Below are positions 16,049-27,062 of a stretch of DNA of 64,000 bases, piece after piece (the stretch's first letter is position 1; every line of letters starts with the position of its first letter). Source of the stretch: Kineothrix sp. MSJ-39 (GTDB lineage: Bacteria; Bacillota; Clostridia; Lachnospirales; Lachnospiraceae). Made by a program: the position numbers and the translations under genes. The notes beneath the pieces are model-generated. The model saw only the letters and a program-made list of their open reading frames with translations, had not been told where the DNA came from and searched no databases. The stretch is from contig NZ_JAHLPN010000010.1 of the NCBI RefSeq assembly GCF_018917935.1, positions 48,582 through 112,581 of the forward strand, read 5' to 3'.

Positions 16049-17203
16049 TCAATACCTTGTATACTTGCGTAACATTGGCAGTATATCATATAAACAACGT
16101 AAAGTATAGTCCAATTCCTCGGCGGTTGTAAAGACGCTGAAGCTGAAGCGGATCGTGGAATCCAGCAGGCTCTGGCTGATACCCATCGCCTTTAATGTTG
16201 CGCTGACCGTATGCTTATTGGATGCACAGGCACTGCCTGCTGAAACATAAATCCCTTTATCTTCGAGTGCGTGAAGAAGCACCTCGCTTCTGACGCCCGC
16301 AAAAGATGCACTGACGATATGTGGTGCTCCCTGCTCATAAAGCGGGCCGTTGATAACAACATCACTCAATTTCTGCAGTCCGTCTTCAAAATAACGTTTC
16401 AGTTCATATAACCGTTCTACATCGCGATCAAGGTTAGCATATGATAACTCCGTTGCTTTGCCGATGCCTGCGATTCCCGGTACGTTTTCTGTTCCGGAGC
16501 GCATTCCTTTCTGCTGACCACCGCCGAAAATGATCGGTTTGATTTTCACATGTTCATCAATATACAAAATGCCGACACCCTTTGGGCCGTGGATCTTATG
16601 TCCGCTCACCGAAAGCATATCTACATGACTTTTCTTTGGATAAATACGAAGCTTGCCAAAGCCCTGCACCGCATCTACATGGAACAGCGTATGCGGATTC
16701 ATGCGTTTGATCAGTGCACCGGCCTCTTCGATCGGCTGGATCGCACCCACTTCGTTATTCACATGCATAATGGATACCAGTATCGTATCCGGTCTGATCG
16801 CCTGCTCCAGTGCATCCAGACGTAAAACGCCTTTTTCATCGACCGGCAGATAAGTCACTTCATAGCCGATGCTTTCCAGATATTCCATTGTCTGCAGGAT
16901 TGCAGGATGTTCTATTTTGGTTGTGATCAGATGTCTGCCCGCTCTGCTGTTTGCACTCGCTGCACCCATCAGCGCCCAGTTATCGGATTCTGTACCGCCG
17001 GAAGTAAAGAAGATCTCCTTTTCCTGTACCTTCAGTGTCTTAGCGATCCTTTCTTTTGCTTCTTTCACATAGACTTCCGCATCCACACCCTTCTGATGCA
17101 TGCTGGAGGGATTTCCGTAATCCTCAGACATGATCTTTGAAGTAAGCTGCACGACCTCATCATATACCTTCGTCGTTGCGGAGTTATCCAAATATACTTC
17201 CAT
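16049..17203 (-). CDS. Cysteine desulfurase (NifS/IscS-like)
   Basis: A PLP enzyme of 384 residues that takes sulfur from cysteine. PLP-binding landmarks are TSGGTESDNWAL, the histidine-aspartate region TLFHVDAVQGFGK, and the Schiff-base lysine in VSGHKIHGPKG (residues about 198-208). The catalytic cysteine lies in YVSAGSACASNKH (about residue 325), in a loop of the group I (IscS/NifS) type. No iscU or iscR is nearby, and the thiI gene follows at 23 bases. So this copy is probably the dedicated sulfur donor for tRNA thiolation, like NifZ of Bacillus. Confidence 0.92.
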   Translation of the reverse strand: MEVYLDNSATTKVYDEVVQLTSKIMSEDYGNPSSMHQKGVDAEVYVKEAKERIAKTLKVQEKEIFFTSGGTESDNWALMGAASANSRAGRHLITTKIEHPAILQTMEYLESIGYEVTYLPVDEKGVLRLDALEQAIRPDTILVSIMHVNNEVGAIQPIEEAGALIKRMNPHTLFHVDAVQGFGKLRIYPKKSHVDMLSVSGHKIHGPKGVGILYIDEHVKIKPIIFGGGQQKGMRSGTENVPGIAGIGKATELSYANLDRDVERLYELKRYFEDGLQKLSDVVINGPLYEQGAPHIVSASFAGVRSEVLLHALEDKGIYVSAGSACASNKHTVSATLKAMGISQSLLDSTIRFSFSVFTTAEELDYTLRCLYDILPMLRKYTRY

Positions 17204-17249
17204 TTTCGTCTTCCTTTCCGCTTTTGTCCTATCTTATCTTATGCATTTT

Positions 17250-18005
17250 TTACGCTTTCAGTTCCTGTCCTTCGAGTGTATACATCAAAATCGAAAGCAC
17301 TGTCATACCGGCTGTTTCCGTCCGCAGGATCCGCTTGCCCAGCGTGATCGGCTGCGTGGCATGTGCCATTGCCTGCTCGATCTCCTCCGGTGCAAATCCG
17401 CCTTCCGGACCGATAAAAATCCCGATGCTCTGCCCGGGTCTTATCTCTTCGATCAGACTGCGTGTTTTTGCCATATCTTCCGCCATTTCATATGGGATCA
17501 GTCTGACATCGAGCATATCCGCATAGGCAAGTGCCTGTGCAAAGCTCATCACAGAATGTACCTGCGGAACAACCGCCCGTTTGCTTTGCTTTGCCGCCGC
17601 CTCACTGATCGCCTGCCAGCGCGCAAGCTTGCTCTTTTCCTTCTTGGCATCCAGCTTTACAACCGCGCGTTTTGTCGCGACCGGAATGATCTCGTAAGCA
17701 CCGAGCTCCACTGCCTTCTGGATGATGAGTTCCATCTTATCCGCCTTGGGAAGTCCCTGAAAAAGATAAATTTTGGAAGGCAGTTCTACGCCGTCTTCTT
17801 TGATAAAGCGCAGTTCGCAGATCACCGCATCTTCTGTCATCTGCAAAATGCCGCATCTGTATTCTCTGCCATCGACGCCGTTACTGACCGCGATCTCCTC
17901 GCCGACCTTCATGCGCAGGACGTTTTTAATATGATTGACATCTTTTCCGGTAATGACGACCTGCTTTTCGCTGATCGCGCCCGGATCTACAAAGAACTGG
18001 TACAT
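17250..18005 (-). CDS. rsmE: 16S rRNA m3U1498 methyltransferase RsmE
   Basis: A 251-residue SPOUT methyltransferase. An N-terminal PUA-like domain (residues 1-70, with GKDVNHIKNVLRMKVG) precedes the trefoil-knot domain with IGIFIGPEGGFAPEEIE and LGKRILRTETAGMTVLS, which bind SAM. RsmE methylates N3 of U1498 in the small subunit rRNA. It lies downstream of prmA, as in many Clostridia, with the tandem hairpin array at 18051-18285 between the two genes. AGGAG precedes the start. Confidence 0.93.
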   Translation of the reverse strand: MYQFFVDPGAISEKQVVITGKDVNHIKNVLRMKVGEEIAVSNGVDGREYRCGILQMTEDAVICELRFIKEDGVELPSKIYLFQGLPKADKMELIIQKAVELGAYEIIPVATKRAVVKLDAKKEKSKLARWQAISEAAAKQSKRAVVPQVHSVMSFAQALAYADMLDVRLIPYEMAEDMAKTRSLIEEIRPGQSIGIFIGPEGGFAPEEIEQAMAHATQPITLGKRILRTETAGMTVLSILMYTLEGQELKA

Positions 18006-18050
18006 GCGTTTCTCCTATCATACTTCTGATTCTCAGTTTTGTAACGCGGC

Positions 18051-18285
18051 GGGAACCTCACCGCATGCAAAATTGGCTGCGCCAATGCGGTGAGGCTGCA
18101 TACTGCATCTATCTCATAGATGCAGTACATTCGGGAACCCCTCGCATGAAAATTGCTTCGCAATGCTCGGGGCTACATACTGCATCTATCTTATAGATGC
18201 AGTACATTTGGGAACCCCTCGCATGAAAATTGCTTCGCAATGCTCGGGGCTGCATACTGCATCTATTTCATAGATGCAGTACATT
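18051..18285. repeat. Three-unit tandem hairpin array overlapping the 3' end of prmA
   Basis: Three units begin with GGGAACC at 18051, 18133 and about 18210, spaced 82 and 77 bases. Each unit has a GC-rich hairpin with a nested small stem (ATTGGC-TGC-GCCAAT in unit 1, ATTGC-TTC-GCAAT in units 2 and 3), followed by a palindrome ACTGCATCTAT/ATAGATGCAGT and ACATT. The palindrome of unit 3 contains the last prmA codons and its stop at 18263-18265. So units 1 and 2 repeat the end of the gene. There is no T-run typical of a terminator. Confidence 0.9.
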
Positions 18286-19303
18286 GCATCCACTCTCCTT
18301 GCTGGGTGATCTCAACGACAGTAAGACCGGCGGCTTTCATGGCATCTGCCACAAGCCCTTCTTTTCCGTTGATGATTCCGGAGGTAATGACGGTTCCGCC
18401 CGGCTTTAAGCATTTTGCCACAACCGGCATCAGAGGCACAAGCACCTCTGCCAGAATATTGGCTACTACGATATCATATTTTCCATAACCGACACGATCC
18501 TGGATCTCCTTCTCCGTAATGATATTGCCGATCATCATCTCAAATTTAGCAGGGTCTATTCCATTCATTTCCATATTTTCCCTGACCGCTTCCGTTGCAC
18601 ATGGATCCAGATCCGTTCCAACCGCATGCCCGGCGCCATACATCAGCGCTACGATCGCCAAGATACCACTACCTGTTCCGACATCCAGAAGCTCTGTCTG
18701 CGGTGTGATATATTTCTTTAACTGGCGGATACAGAGCTGTGTTGTCTCGTGCATACCTGTCCCAAATGCAGTGCCAGGATCGATATGCAGGATCTTTCTG
18801 CCCTGATCCTCCGGCTTTACTTCTTCCCAGGACGGCGTTACCAGAAGTTCATCGATATAAAACTGATGGAAGAAGTTTTTCCAGTTATTGACCCAGTCTT
18901 TATCTTCCGTCTCGGAAACCGTGATCGTTCCTTCCCCGATATCCATAAACATACGCAGGTCGTCAAGCTCCTGCTGCATGCGCTCGATCAGCTTCGGCAG
19001 ATCAACTACCCGCCCGCTGCTTACCAGAAAGTAAGAGTTGTCCGCTGCCCCATCAAGTCCCTGTGGCAGCTGTGGTTTTTCATCGCCTTCTTCCGGTACT
19101 TCCACAAAAAAGCTCAGGTATGCCACACCGTCATCTGCTGGTCCATCCGGCAGAATATCCACGAACATCTGCTCCTTTTCCCATGCGGTAAGCGGCACTT
19201 TATCCTCAATCTGTGCACCTTCCAGCCCCAGATCGTACATCGTACTGATGATGATATCCTCTGCCTCGGAAGTTGTCTTTATCATTAATTTTGTCCACTT
19301 CAT
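18263..19303 (-). CDS. prmA: Ribosomal protein L11 methyltransferase PrmA
   Basis: A 346-residue SAM enzyme that trimethylates ribosomal protein L11. The N-terminal substrate-recognition domain is longer than in E. coli and contains an acidic insertion (residues about 60-95). The Rossmann domain has LLDVGTGSGILAIVALM at about 202-218 and the family stretch DIVVANILAEVLVPL with N-P/I-L replacing NPP-type motifs. Start is ATG 19303 with AAGGAA upstream; the preceding GTG would add one residue. The last codons lie inside a tandem repeat unit, so the C-terminal residues TASMK may have been set by that element. It follows dnaJ on the same strand. Confidence 0.9.
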   Translation of the reverse strand: MKWTKLMIKTTSEAEDIIISTMYDLGLEGAQIEDKVPLTAWEKEQMFVDILPDGPADDGVAYLSFFVEVPEEGDEKPQLPQGLDGAADNSYFLVSSGRVVDLPKLIERMQQELDDLRMFMDIGEGTITVSETEDKDWVNNWKNFFHQFYIDELLVTPSWEEVKPEDQGRKILHIDPGTAFGTGMHETTQLCIRQLKKYITPQTELLDVGTGSGILAIVALMYGAGHAVGTDLDPCATEAVRENMEMNGIDPAKFEMMIGNIITEKEIQDRVGYGKYDIVVANILAEVLVPLMPVVAKCLKPGGTVITSGIINGKEGLVADAMKAAGLTVVEITQQGEWMQCTASMK

Positions 19304-19397
19304 CACGCGGTTCCTTTCTCATATACATTCTACCAAACACTTTAATAGTTGATTATAGCAGATTTCAGACAGATAGACAAATATTCCGTTTACGCAA

Positions 19398-19440
19398 AAA
19401 AGAAAAGCAAAAAGAAAAGGTACTCCTAAAAGCACCTTTT
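19398..19440 (-). terminator. Terminator of the heat-shock operon
   Basis: On the minus strand AAAAGGT (19434-19440) and ACCTTTT (19415-19421) form the stem, followed by CTTTTTGCTTTTC. It lies 14 bases after the dnaJ stop. Confidence 0.82.
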
Positions 19441-19453
19441 CAACTGTTTTATT

Positions 19454-20641
19454 TTATTTAAAAAGACCTTTTTTCTTTTTCTTATCCGGGGAGCCCTTTG
19501 GATCCTTCGGATCATCGTCTTTTTTGCCTGCTGTGTAGTTTTTGACAGCCTCCAGCGTATTACCAGTTTCCGCATCAAACTGACGGAGCAGTTCTTTCGC
19601 TTCATGGCTTAATTTATCCGGAACCTGTACAACGAGCGTTACATAATGATCGCCTCTTGTATCTTTATACCGCAGGGACGGAACACCTTTTCCTTTGAGA
19701 CGTACCTTCGTGTCAGTCTGTGTGCCCGGTTTTACCGTATATGCCACTTTACCGTCCACGGTATCGATCATGATCTCGCCGCCCAGTGCTGCAACCGCAA
19801 ACGATACAGGGACTGTGGAATAAATATTGCTGTCCTGTCTCTGGAAGATTGGATGACGCTGTACCATAACCTCAACGAGCAGATCTCCTCTCGGTCCGCC
19901 ATTTGTACCAGGCTCTCCCTTTTCGCGGATCCGGACGCTCTGTCCGTTATCAATACCGGCAGGAATGGATACCTGGATCTTCTTGCGGGATGAGATATAT
20001 CCTGTTCCATGGCAATCCTGACATTTATCTTTAATGATCTGACCTGTTCCGCCACAATCCGGACATGTCTGTACATTACGGACTGTTCCGAAGAAAGACT
20101 GCTGTGTAAATACGACCTGACCTTTACCGCCACATTTCGGACAGGTTGTTTTGCTCGTGCCCGGTTTTGCACCTGTTCCGTGGCAGGTCGGACATGGATC
20201 CTTCAGATTCAGCTCCAGTTCTTTATCTACGCCGAAAACAGCTTCTTCAAATGTGATCCTGACGCTTGTTCTGATATTTGCACCCTTCATCGGTCCATTG
20301 CTGGCACGTCTTCTGCCGCCGCCAAACATATCGCCGAAAATATCACCAAAGATATCACTGAAATCTGCACTGTTAAAATCAAATCCGCCGTAGCCGCCGC
20401 CTGCGCCGCCTTCAAATGCCGCATGGCCAAATTGATCATACTGCTGTTTTTTCTCCGGATCACTTAAGATTGCATATGCCTCAGAAGCTTCTTTGAACTT
20501 TTTCTCAGCTTCCTTATCGCCCGGATTCATATCCGGATGGTATTTCTTCGCCAGCGTACGGTATGCTTTTTTGATCGTAGCCTCATCCGCGTTTTTATCG
20601 ACACCGAGGACTTCATAGTAATCTCGTTTCTGTTCTGCCAT
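19454..20641 (-). CDS. dnaJ: Chaperone DnaJ
   Basis: A full-length type I DnaJ of 395 residues. The J domain (1-70) has the HPD tripeptide in [11 protein letters not shown], which stimulates the DnaK ATPase. A G/F-rich linker follows (75-115). The zinc region has four CxxCxGxG repeats: [24 protein letters not shown] and CQDCHGTG. The C-terminal substrate domain ends in a lysine-rich tail (KKKKKGLFK). It is the last gene of hrcA-grpE-dnaK-dnaJ. Confidence 0.97.
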   Translation of the reverse strand: MAEQKRDYYEVLGVDKNADEATIKKAYRTLAKKYHPDMNPGDKEAEKKFKEASEAYAILSDPEKKQQYDQFGHAAFEGGAGGGYGGFDFNSADFSDIFGDIFGDMFGGGRRRASNGPMKGANIRTSVRITFEEAVFGVDKELELNLKDPCPTCHGTGAKPGTSKTTCPKCGGKGQVVFTQQSFFGTVRNVQTCPDCGGTGQIIKDKCQDCHGTGYISSRKKIQVSIPAGIDNGQSVRIREKGEPGTNGGPRGDLLVEVMVQRHPIFQRQDSNIYSTVPVSFAVAALGGEIMIDTVDGKVAYTVKPGTQTDTKVRLKGKGVPSLRYKDTRGDHYVTLVVQVPDKLSHEAKELLRQFDAETGNTLEAVKNYTAGKKDDDPKDPKGSPDKKKKKGLFK

Positions 20642-20738
20642 TATGTTCTACCTTTCAAACAAGGGATAGGGTGCAGACTTTACCGCCCACACCCTGTTCC
20701 GTTTTCTTTCATCTGTTCTGCGCGTCGCAGCTACTATC

Positions 20739-22631
<1,893 letters not shown>

Positions 22632-22755
22632 CTAAAGATATTCTTTTCAAAACCAATTTTTAAATCATCCATTTTATTCACCGGCCTTATCTTTCGATAA
22701 AGCCATATTATATAAAGATCTCTGTTTCAGATCCCTACACCATAACCATTTCCCG

Positions 22756-23376
22756 CTAAGAAACAACCGCTACCATACTGTGACGGATTACCGTATCCTT
22801 ATACAGATAGCCTTTCTGCAGCTCCTGTGCCACAAAACCTGTTTCATATTCTTCACTCTCCACCTGCATCACTGCATTATGGAAATTCGGATCAAACTCC
22901 TTACCGATCGCTTCGATAGGCTTAACACCCAGATCTTCAAGCTGTTTCATCAGCTGCTTGTAGATCATCTGCATACCGTCTGCAAACGGCTGGTCTGCTT
23001 CATCCACAATCGGAGTAGCAAGACCTCTTTCAAAGTTGTCAACAACCGGAAGTATCTTTTCCAGCACATTCTTAGCGCCCATATCAAACATCTGGGTCTT
23101 TTCCTTTTCACTCCGGTTTCGGAAATTTTCAAATTCTGCAAGCTGGCGTTTTACTTTATCCTCCAGTTCGTCAATTTTTTCTTTTGTTTTATCTTTTTTC
23201 CTGTCGTTTTTGTCCTTCTTTTTTTCTTCCTTTTCGGAAGCTTTTGTTTCCTTTTTGTCAGATTCCTCAGCAGCTTCCTTTTCAGCTTCTTTTGCGGCTT
23301 CCTTTTCTTCCTTTTCCGCTGCTTTCTGCGCCTCTTTGATCGCATCCTGTATTACTTTTTCTTTATCCTCAGCCAT
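22756..23376 (-). CDS. grpE: Nucleotide exchange factor GrpE
   Basis: A 206-residue GrpE. Residues 1-70 are an unusually lysine/glutamate-rich low-complexity segment. The long dimerising helix follows (about 70-120), then the family core ILPVVDNFERGL and the beta domain with GKEFDPNFHNAVMQV and VAQELQKGYLYKDTVIRHSMV. It releases ADP from DnaK. The charged N-terminus is longer than in most species. It lies 48 bases after hrcA. Confidence 0.96.
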   Translation of the reverse strand: MAEDKEKVIQDAIKEAQKAAEKEEKEAAKEAEKEAAEESDKKETKASEKEEKKKDKNDRKKDKTKEKIDELEDKVKRQLAEFENFRNRSEKEKTQMFDMGAKNVLEKILPVVDNFERGLATPIVDEADQPFADGMQMIYKQLMKQLEDLGVKPIEAIGKEFDPNFHNAVMQVESEEYETGFVAQELQKGYLYKDTVIRHSMVAVVS

Positions 23377-23424
23377 GTTATCATCCCTTTCCGTTTTTCT
23401 TTATTATTTCAATTAGAAAAGATG

Positions 23425-24480
23425 TTATTTATCATCCTTTGTACCGATCTTCTTTTTATCATACAGATTATCAAGCTGATTCATCAGCCCTTTCATGGTA
23501 TCCACTACCTTTTCATAATCCATCCGCTTCGGTCCGATAATACCGATCGTACCCCGCATGCCTTCTCCCAGATCATAGGTTGCTGTTACAACACTGCAGT
23601 CACGCATGGTCGAAACAGGTGATTCATCACCGATATACACCTGAATACCGTTGTTTTCCGGATTGGTAAGCGTTTCTTCCACCAGTGAATTCAGCAGATT
23701 CTTTTCTTCAAATGTACTGATGATCTCGCTTGCTTTTTCATTATCCGTCAGTTCAGGGTATTTGAAAATATTTTTGGCTCCCGATGTATAGATCTCAAGG
23801 TCTTTGTCCTCCTTGATCGCTTCCGCTACCGCGTCGATCACATCTCCGACAAGCGCTTCATGCTCGCCCGCCTGCTTTTTCAGCCCTGTGATCATCGCAA
23901 GGCTGATCTCATTAATGGAAAGACCGTTCAGCGAAGTATTCAGCAGGATGTTGAGCTTTAAGATCGTCTCATCATCCAGTGCTTCCTCTGTCGTAAGCAT
24001 TTTATTTTTGATCAGATTACCTTCCACCACGATCACTGCAATGAGCTGATGTTCCTCTACTCTGGAGAGCTGGATGAACTTCACCTTGCTGCCCTGACAA
24101 ACCGGCGCTGAAACCATTGCCGCATAGTTGGTATCATTGGCAAGTACCTTGGCTGTCTGCTTTAAAAGAGAATCCAGCTTTTCTTCCTTTTCCAGAAGCA
24201 GTTCTTTCATTTCATTGACTTCCTGCTCCTTCTCGGCCATCATGTGGTCAACATATAAACGATAGCCCTTATCAGAAGGAATCCGCCCTGCAGAAGTATG
24301 AGGCTGCAGGATATAACCAAGCTCTTCCAGATCCGCCATTTCATTCCGAATGGTCGCGGAGCTTAAATTCAGATCTGTATATTTGGAAATCGTACGGCTT
24401 CCGACCGGTTCGCCCGTCTCTAAATAGTTCCTGACAACGGCCTGTAGAATTTTAAATTTTCTATCATCGATCTCCACCAT
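23425..24480 (-). CDS. hrcA: Heat-inducible repressor HrcA
   Basis: A 351-residue repressor. The N-terminal winged helix (residues 1-75) includes GEPVGSRTISKYTDLNLSSA and NEMADLEELGYILQPHTSAG. GAF-like dimer and oligomer domains follow, with KFIQLSRVEEHQLIAVIV and GTIGIIGPKRMDYEKVV. HrcA binds CIRCE and needs GroEL for proper folding. A CIRCE operator lies 32 bases upstream of the start, so it autoregulates the operon. Confidence 0.97.
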   Translation of the reverse strand: MVEIDDRKFKILQAVVRNYLETGEPVGSRTISKYTDLNLSSATIRNEMADLEELGYILQPHTSAGRIPSDKGYRLYVDHMMAEKEQEVNEMKELLLEKEEKLDSLLKQTAKVLANDTNYAAMVSAPVCQGSKVKFIQLSRVEEHQLIAVIVVEGNLIKNKMLTTEEALDDETILKLNILLNTSLNGLSINEISLAMITGLKKQAGEHEALVGDVIDAVAEAIKEDKDLEIYTSGAKNIFKYPELTDNEKASEIISTFEEKNLLNSLVEETLTNPENNGIQVYIGDESPVSTMRDCSVVTATYDLGEGMRGTIGIIGPKRMDYEKVVDTMKGLMNQLDNLYDKKKIGTKDDK

Positions 24481-24511
24481 ATCACTTCCTTTTCAGACCT
24501 TTTTCTTTTTG

Positions 24512-24538
24512 TTAGCACTCAGCTCTTTCGAGTGCTAA
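24512..24538 (-). promoter_or_regulatory. CIRCE operator
   Basis: TTAGCACTC, nine bases, then GAGTGCTAA: a perfect consensus CIRCE inverted repeat. It lies between the promoter and the hrcA start codon. Confidence 0.98.
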
Positions 24539-24554
24539 CATCTTTTCTATCCAT

Positions 24555-24583
24555 AACATAGCACTCCTTTTGTGTGTTGTCAA
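24555..24583 (-). promoter_or_regulatory. Promoter of hrcA-grpE-dnaK-dnaJ
   Basis: On the minus strand TTGACA (24578-24583) and TATGTT (24555-24560) are 17 bases apart. CIRCE begins 16 bases downstream of the -10 box. Confidence 0.9.
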
Positions 24584-24621
24584 CGATTATTTGAAAATAT
24601 TTTTTGTATCATTTTCTATAC

Positions 24622-24656
24622 AATAAAAAGAAAGAGCTCCACCAAAGTGGAACTCT
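24622..24656 (-). terminator. Terminator of the DUF6465-type gene
   Basis: On the minus strand AGAGTTCCAC pairs with GTGGAGCTCT (one mismatch), followed by TTTCTTTTT. It separates this gene from the heat-shock promoter. Confidence 0.85.
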
Positions 24657-24704
24657 TCCGAAGTCTTTCCTTATAATATGTAACAACTGCTTAAAACCTT
24701 CGAC

Positions 24705-25124
24705 TTAGATATCGAAATCGCCTGTTACATCACCGTTCATTACATAGTAAACCTTGTTTTCTTCCGGTTTTACATATAAATCAACGCTCTTTAAGTCAGC
24801 CGCCTTCTTACCAAGGTCATACTGCCAAACATCTTTTGCCATCTTTTCGAAATCTTCTGCTTTGTATTCCTTACCGGCGAACTGAAGATTTACACTGACC
24901 TTTGTTGCTGCCTTTACAGTAGCTTCTTTCTTTACAGGTGCTGCTTTCTTAGCTGTTTCCTTTTTAGGAGCTGCTGCCTTTTTAGCAGGTGCTGCTTTCT
25001 TTTCTTCTACTACTTTCTTAGCTTCAACCTTTTTCTCTTCAACCTTTGCTGCTACAGGTTTTGTAGCTGCGACTGCCTTTGCTACTGGTTTTGCTGCTGC
25101 TGCAGCTTTCTTAACGTCTGCCAT
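24705..25124 (-). CDS. Lysine/alanine-rich DUF6465-type protein
   Basis: A 139-residue protein in two parts. Residues 1-75 are repeats of K, A, V, E and P, such as KKAAPAKKAAAPKKE, resembling histone H1-like or PAKKA tails. Residues 80-139 form a compact domain (VNLQFAGKEYKAEDFEKMAK, SVDLYVKPEENKVYYVMNGD) that fits the DUF6465 family found in Lachnospiraceae. The tail is highly basic and could bind nucleic acid or wall polymers; this is inference. ATG 25124 lies at a better distance from GGGAG than ATG 25130. The gene has its own terminator and is probably monocistronic. Confidence 0.78.
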   Translation of the reverse strand: MADVKKAAAAAKPVAKAVAATKPVAAKVEEKKVEAKKVVEEKKAAPAKKAAAPKKETAKKAAPVKKEATVKAATKVSVNLQFAGKEYKAEDFEKMAKDVWQYDLGKKAADLKSVDLYVKPEENKVYYVMNGDVTGDFDI

Positions 25125-25240
25125 AATCATTGTCTCCCTTCACACTATTTCATGTTATATTGACTGAAAGATTAGTTTTGTGTTTGTTTTTCTGTGGATA
25201 CTATAACGCAATTTCCAATTCGTGTCAAACTTTTCGCCCG

Positions 25241-25264
25241 AAAAGCCGCTTAAATACGGCTTTT
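25241..25264 (-). terminator. Terminator of uppP
   Basis: AAAAGCCG and CGGCTTTT form an 8-bp stem with an 8-base loop, 22 bases after the uppP stop. The T-run is short. Confidence 0.7.
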
Positions 25265-25285
25265 TCTCCATTTTGAACAAAAAAA

Positions 25286-26122
25286 TCAGTGAACAAGCGC
25301 AAAATATATCAATAATACCGCACCTAAAACAATTCTGTAGATACCAAATGGGATAAAATCATGCTTTTTGATATATCCCATCAGGAATTTTATTACAATT
25401 ATAGACACAACAAACGATACAATACAGCCAACCGCAAGGATTGCAAGTTCCATGGATGTGAAACTGAGTCCCATCATCAGGAATTTGACCAGTTTCAGCA
25501 GGCTGGCACCAAACATGACCGGAATCGCCAGATAAAAGGTAAATTCTGCTGCCACAACTCTGGATACCCCAAGGAGCAATGCGCCGATGATCGTTGCACC
25601 GGATCTGGATGTGCCCGGGAAGACAGCCGCGATCAGCTGGAATACCCCGATCCACATTACTGTTTTATAATCCAGCTGATCAATCGAGGTGATCCGGAAA
25701 GTTGTTCCCTTTTTCTTCTTTTCTACAATAATAAATAAGATACCAAATACAATCAGTGCCATTGCAACGCACGGAAAATTATATAAATATTTGTCAAACA
25801 CATCATCAAATAAAACACCGACAATTCCCGCCGGAACACAGGCAACAAGGATCTTAACCCACAAAAGCAGGATATCCTTTTTCCAGACCGGCTCTTTTTT
25901 ATCCTTCAGGTTCAATGGGAAGATCTGGTTCCAGAACAAAAGGACAACTGCAAGGATTGCCCCCAGCTGGATCACGACCAGAAACAGGTTCCAGAATTCT
26001 TCTCTGACATTCAGCTTGATAAATTCATCCAGAATGATCATGTGGCCGGTACTGCTGATTGGCAGCCATTCCGTAATACCCTCTACAATACCGAAAAATA
26101 TCGCTTTAATAATTTCTATCAT
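25286..26122 (-). CDS. uppP: Undecaprenyl-diphosphatase UppP (BacA)
   Basis: A 278-residue membrane enzyme that dephosphorylates undecaprenyl pyrophosphate to recycle the wall lipid carrier. Active-site motifs are EGITEWLPISSTGHM (residues about 13-27) and FPGTSRSGATI (about 169-179). Around eight membrane helices are visible. It is the classic bacitracin-resistance protein. Its start codon overlaps the stop of the patatin gene by 4 bases, so the two are translationally coupled. Confidence 0.96.
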   Translation of the reverse strand: MIEIIKAIFFGIVEGITEWLPISSTGHMIILDEFIKLNVREEFWNLFLVVIQLGAILAVVLLFWNQIFPLNLKDKKEPVWKKDILLLWVKILVACVPAGIVGVLFDDVFDKYLYNFPCVAMALIVFGILFIIVEKKKKGTTFRITSIDQLDYKTVMWIGVFQLIAAVFPGTSRSGATIIGALLLGVSRVVAAEFTFYLAIPVMFGASLLKLVKFLMMGLSFTSMELAILAVGCIVSFVVSIIVIKFLMGYIKKHDFIPFGIYRIVLGAVLLIYFALVH

Positions 26123-26976
26123 GGTGTCTCCTTTTCTAAATATGCCCGCATTGCATCGTAGGAGGCTTCCGCATCACGATAGCCCTCCTCATATAATGCG
26201 ACCAGTTTTTCTTTATCTTTTTCCACTCTGCCGACAGCCGACTTCTGCTGTGGTCTGATGATAAATACATTGCCTCTCTTTTCTTCCTTCTCCAGAAAAT
26301 CGAGCGTCCGGTTGTACCGCGTATGGCGGATCGCCATATCGTGGATCAGATACGGATATTTATGATACCGTACCTTTACCATGCCCAGCATGGAAAACGG
26401 CTCTCTGCGATAACCGACCTCTTTTGTCATGACAACGACATTCTTCCGGTTTCCTTCCTTTAAAGAATGCATGATCGGAATGCAGTCTGCAATTCCGCCG
26501 TCCAGATATTTTCTGCCATCGATCTCCACAAACCGGGAAACCAGAGGCATAGAAGCAGACGCCTGCACCGCAATGATATCCTTGTGCATATCCTGCATCT
26601 TATAATAGACCGGAGCTCCCGTTTCCACATCCGTCATAACTGCATATGCATTTCCCGGATATTTCATCGCTGCCTCATAATCATATGGATTCAGCTCATT
26701 CGGTATCGTATCATAACACATTTTCGCATTAAAAATATCTCCTGTTGTCGCCATGCTGTAAAAGCCGCAGTAATGCGGATCCTTCAGATAATCGACCGCA
26801 ACGCTGAGTCCTCTGCCCCGCTGTGCGGAAATATAGCTGCAGAGCGTACAGGCTCCCATGGAAACACCGTAACAATTTGCAAATGTGATCTTTTTGTCCA
26901 AAAAGAAATCCAGGACGCCGGCTGTATAAACGCCTTTCATACCACCGCCTTCTAAAACCAGACCAGCCTGATACAT
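26119..26976 (-). CDS. Patatin-like phospholipase
   Basis: A 285-residue patatin-fold acyl hydrolase. The oxyanion loop is LEGGGMKGVYTAGVLD (GGGxKG), the nucleophile elbow is GVSMGA (GxSxG), and the second catalytic residue lies in YLDGGIADCIP (DGG). All catalytic elements are present. I set the start at ATG 26976 (MYQAGLVLEGG) because AAGGAAGTG precedes it; the frame opens 42 bases upstream. Substrates of bacterial homologues are mostly unknown. Coupling to uppP hints at a role with membrane lipids. Confidence 0.88.
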   Translation of the reverse strand: MYQAGLVLEGGGMKGVYTAGVLDFFLDKKITFANCYGVSMGACTLCSYISAQRGRGLSVAVDYLKDPHYCGFYSMATTGDIFNAKMCYDTIPNELNPYDYEAAMKYPGNAYAVMTDVETGAPVYYKMQDMHKDIIAVQASASMPLVSRFVEIDGRKYLDGGIADCIPIMHSLKEGNRKNVVVMTKEVGYRREPFSMLGMVKVRYHKYPYLIHDMAIRHTRYNRTLDFLEKEEKRGNVFIIRPQQKSAVGRVEKDKEKLVALYEEGYRDAEASYDAMRAYLEKETP

Positions 26977-27062
26977 GTTATCACTTCCTTCTATATTATG
27001 TGTTCTATCATAAAACATGACAGTAACCTGTTGTTATCCTTTTTCTAAACAGTCTCTAAATT

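Noticed and set aside
18051..18285. Possible CRISPR array
   Set aside because: The units are 77-82 bases long, repeated over their whole length with no unique spacers, and no cas genes are near.
23151..23345. Very basic K/R-rich frame inside grpE
   Set aside because: It is the shifted reading of the lysine/glutamate-rich N-terminus of GrpE.
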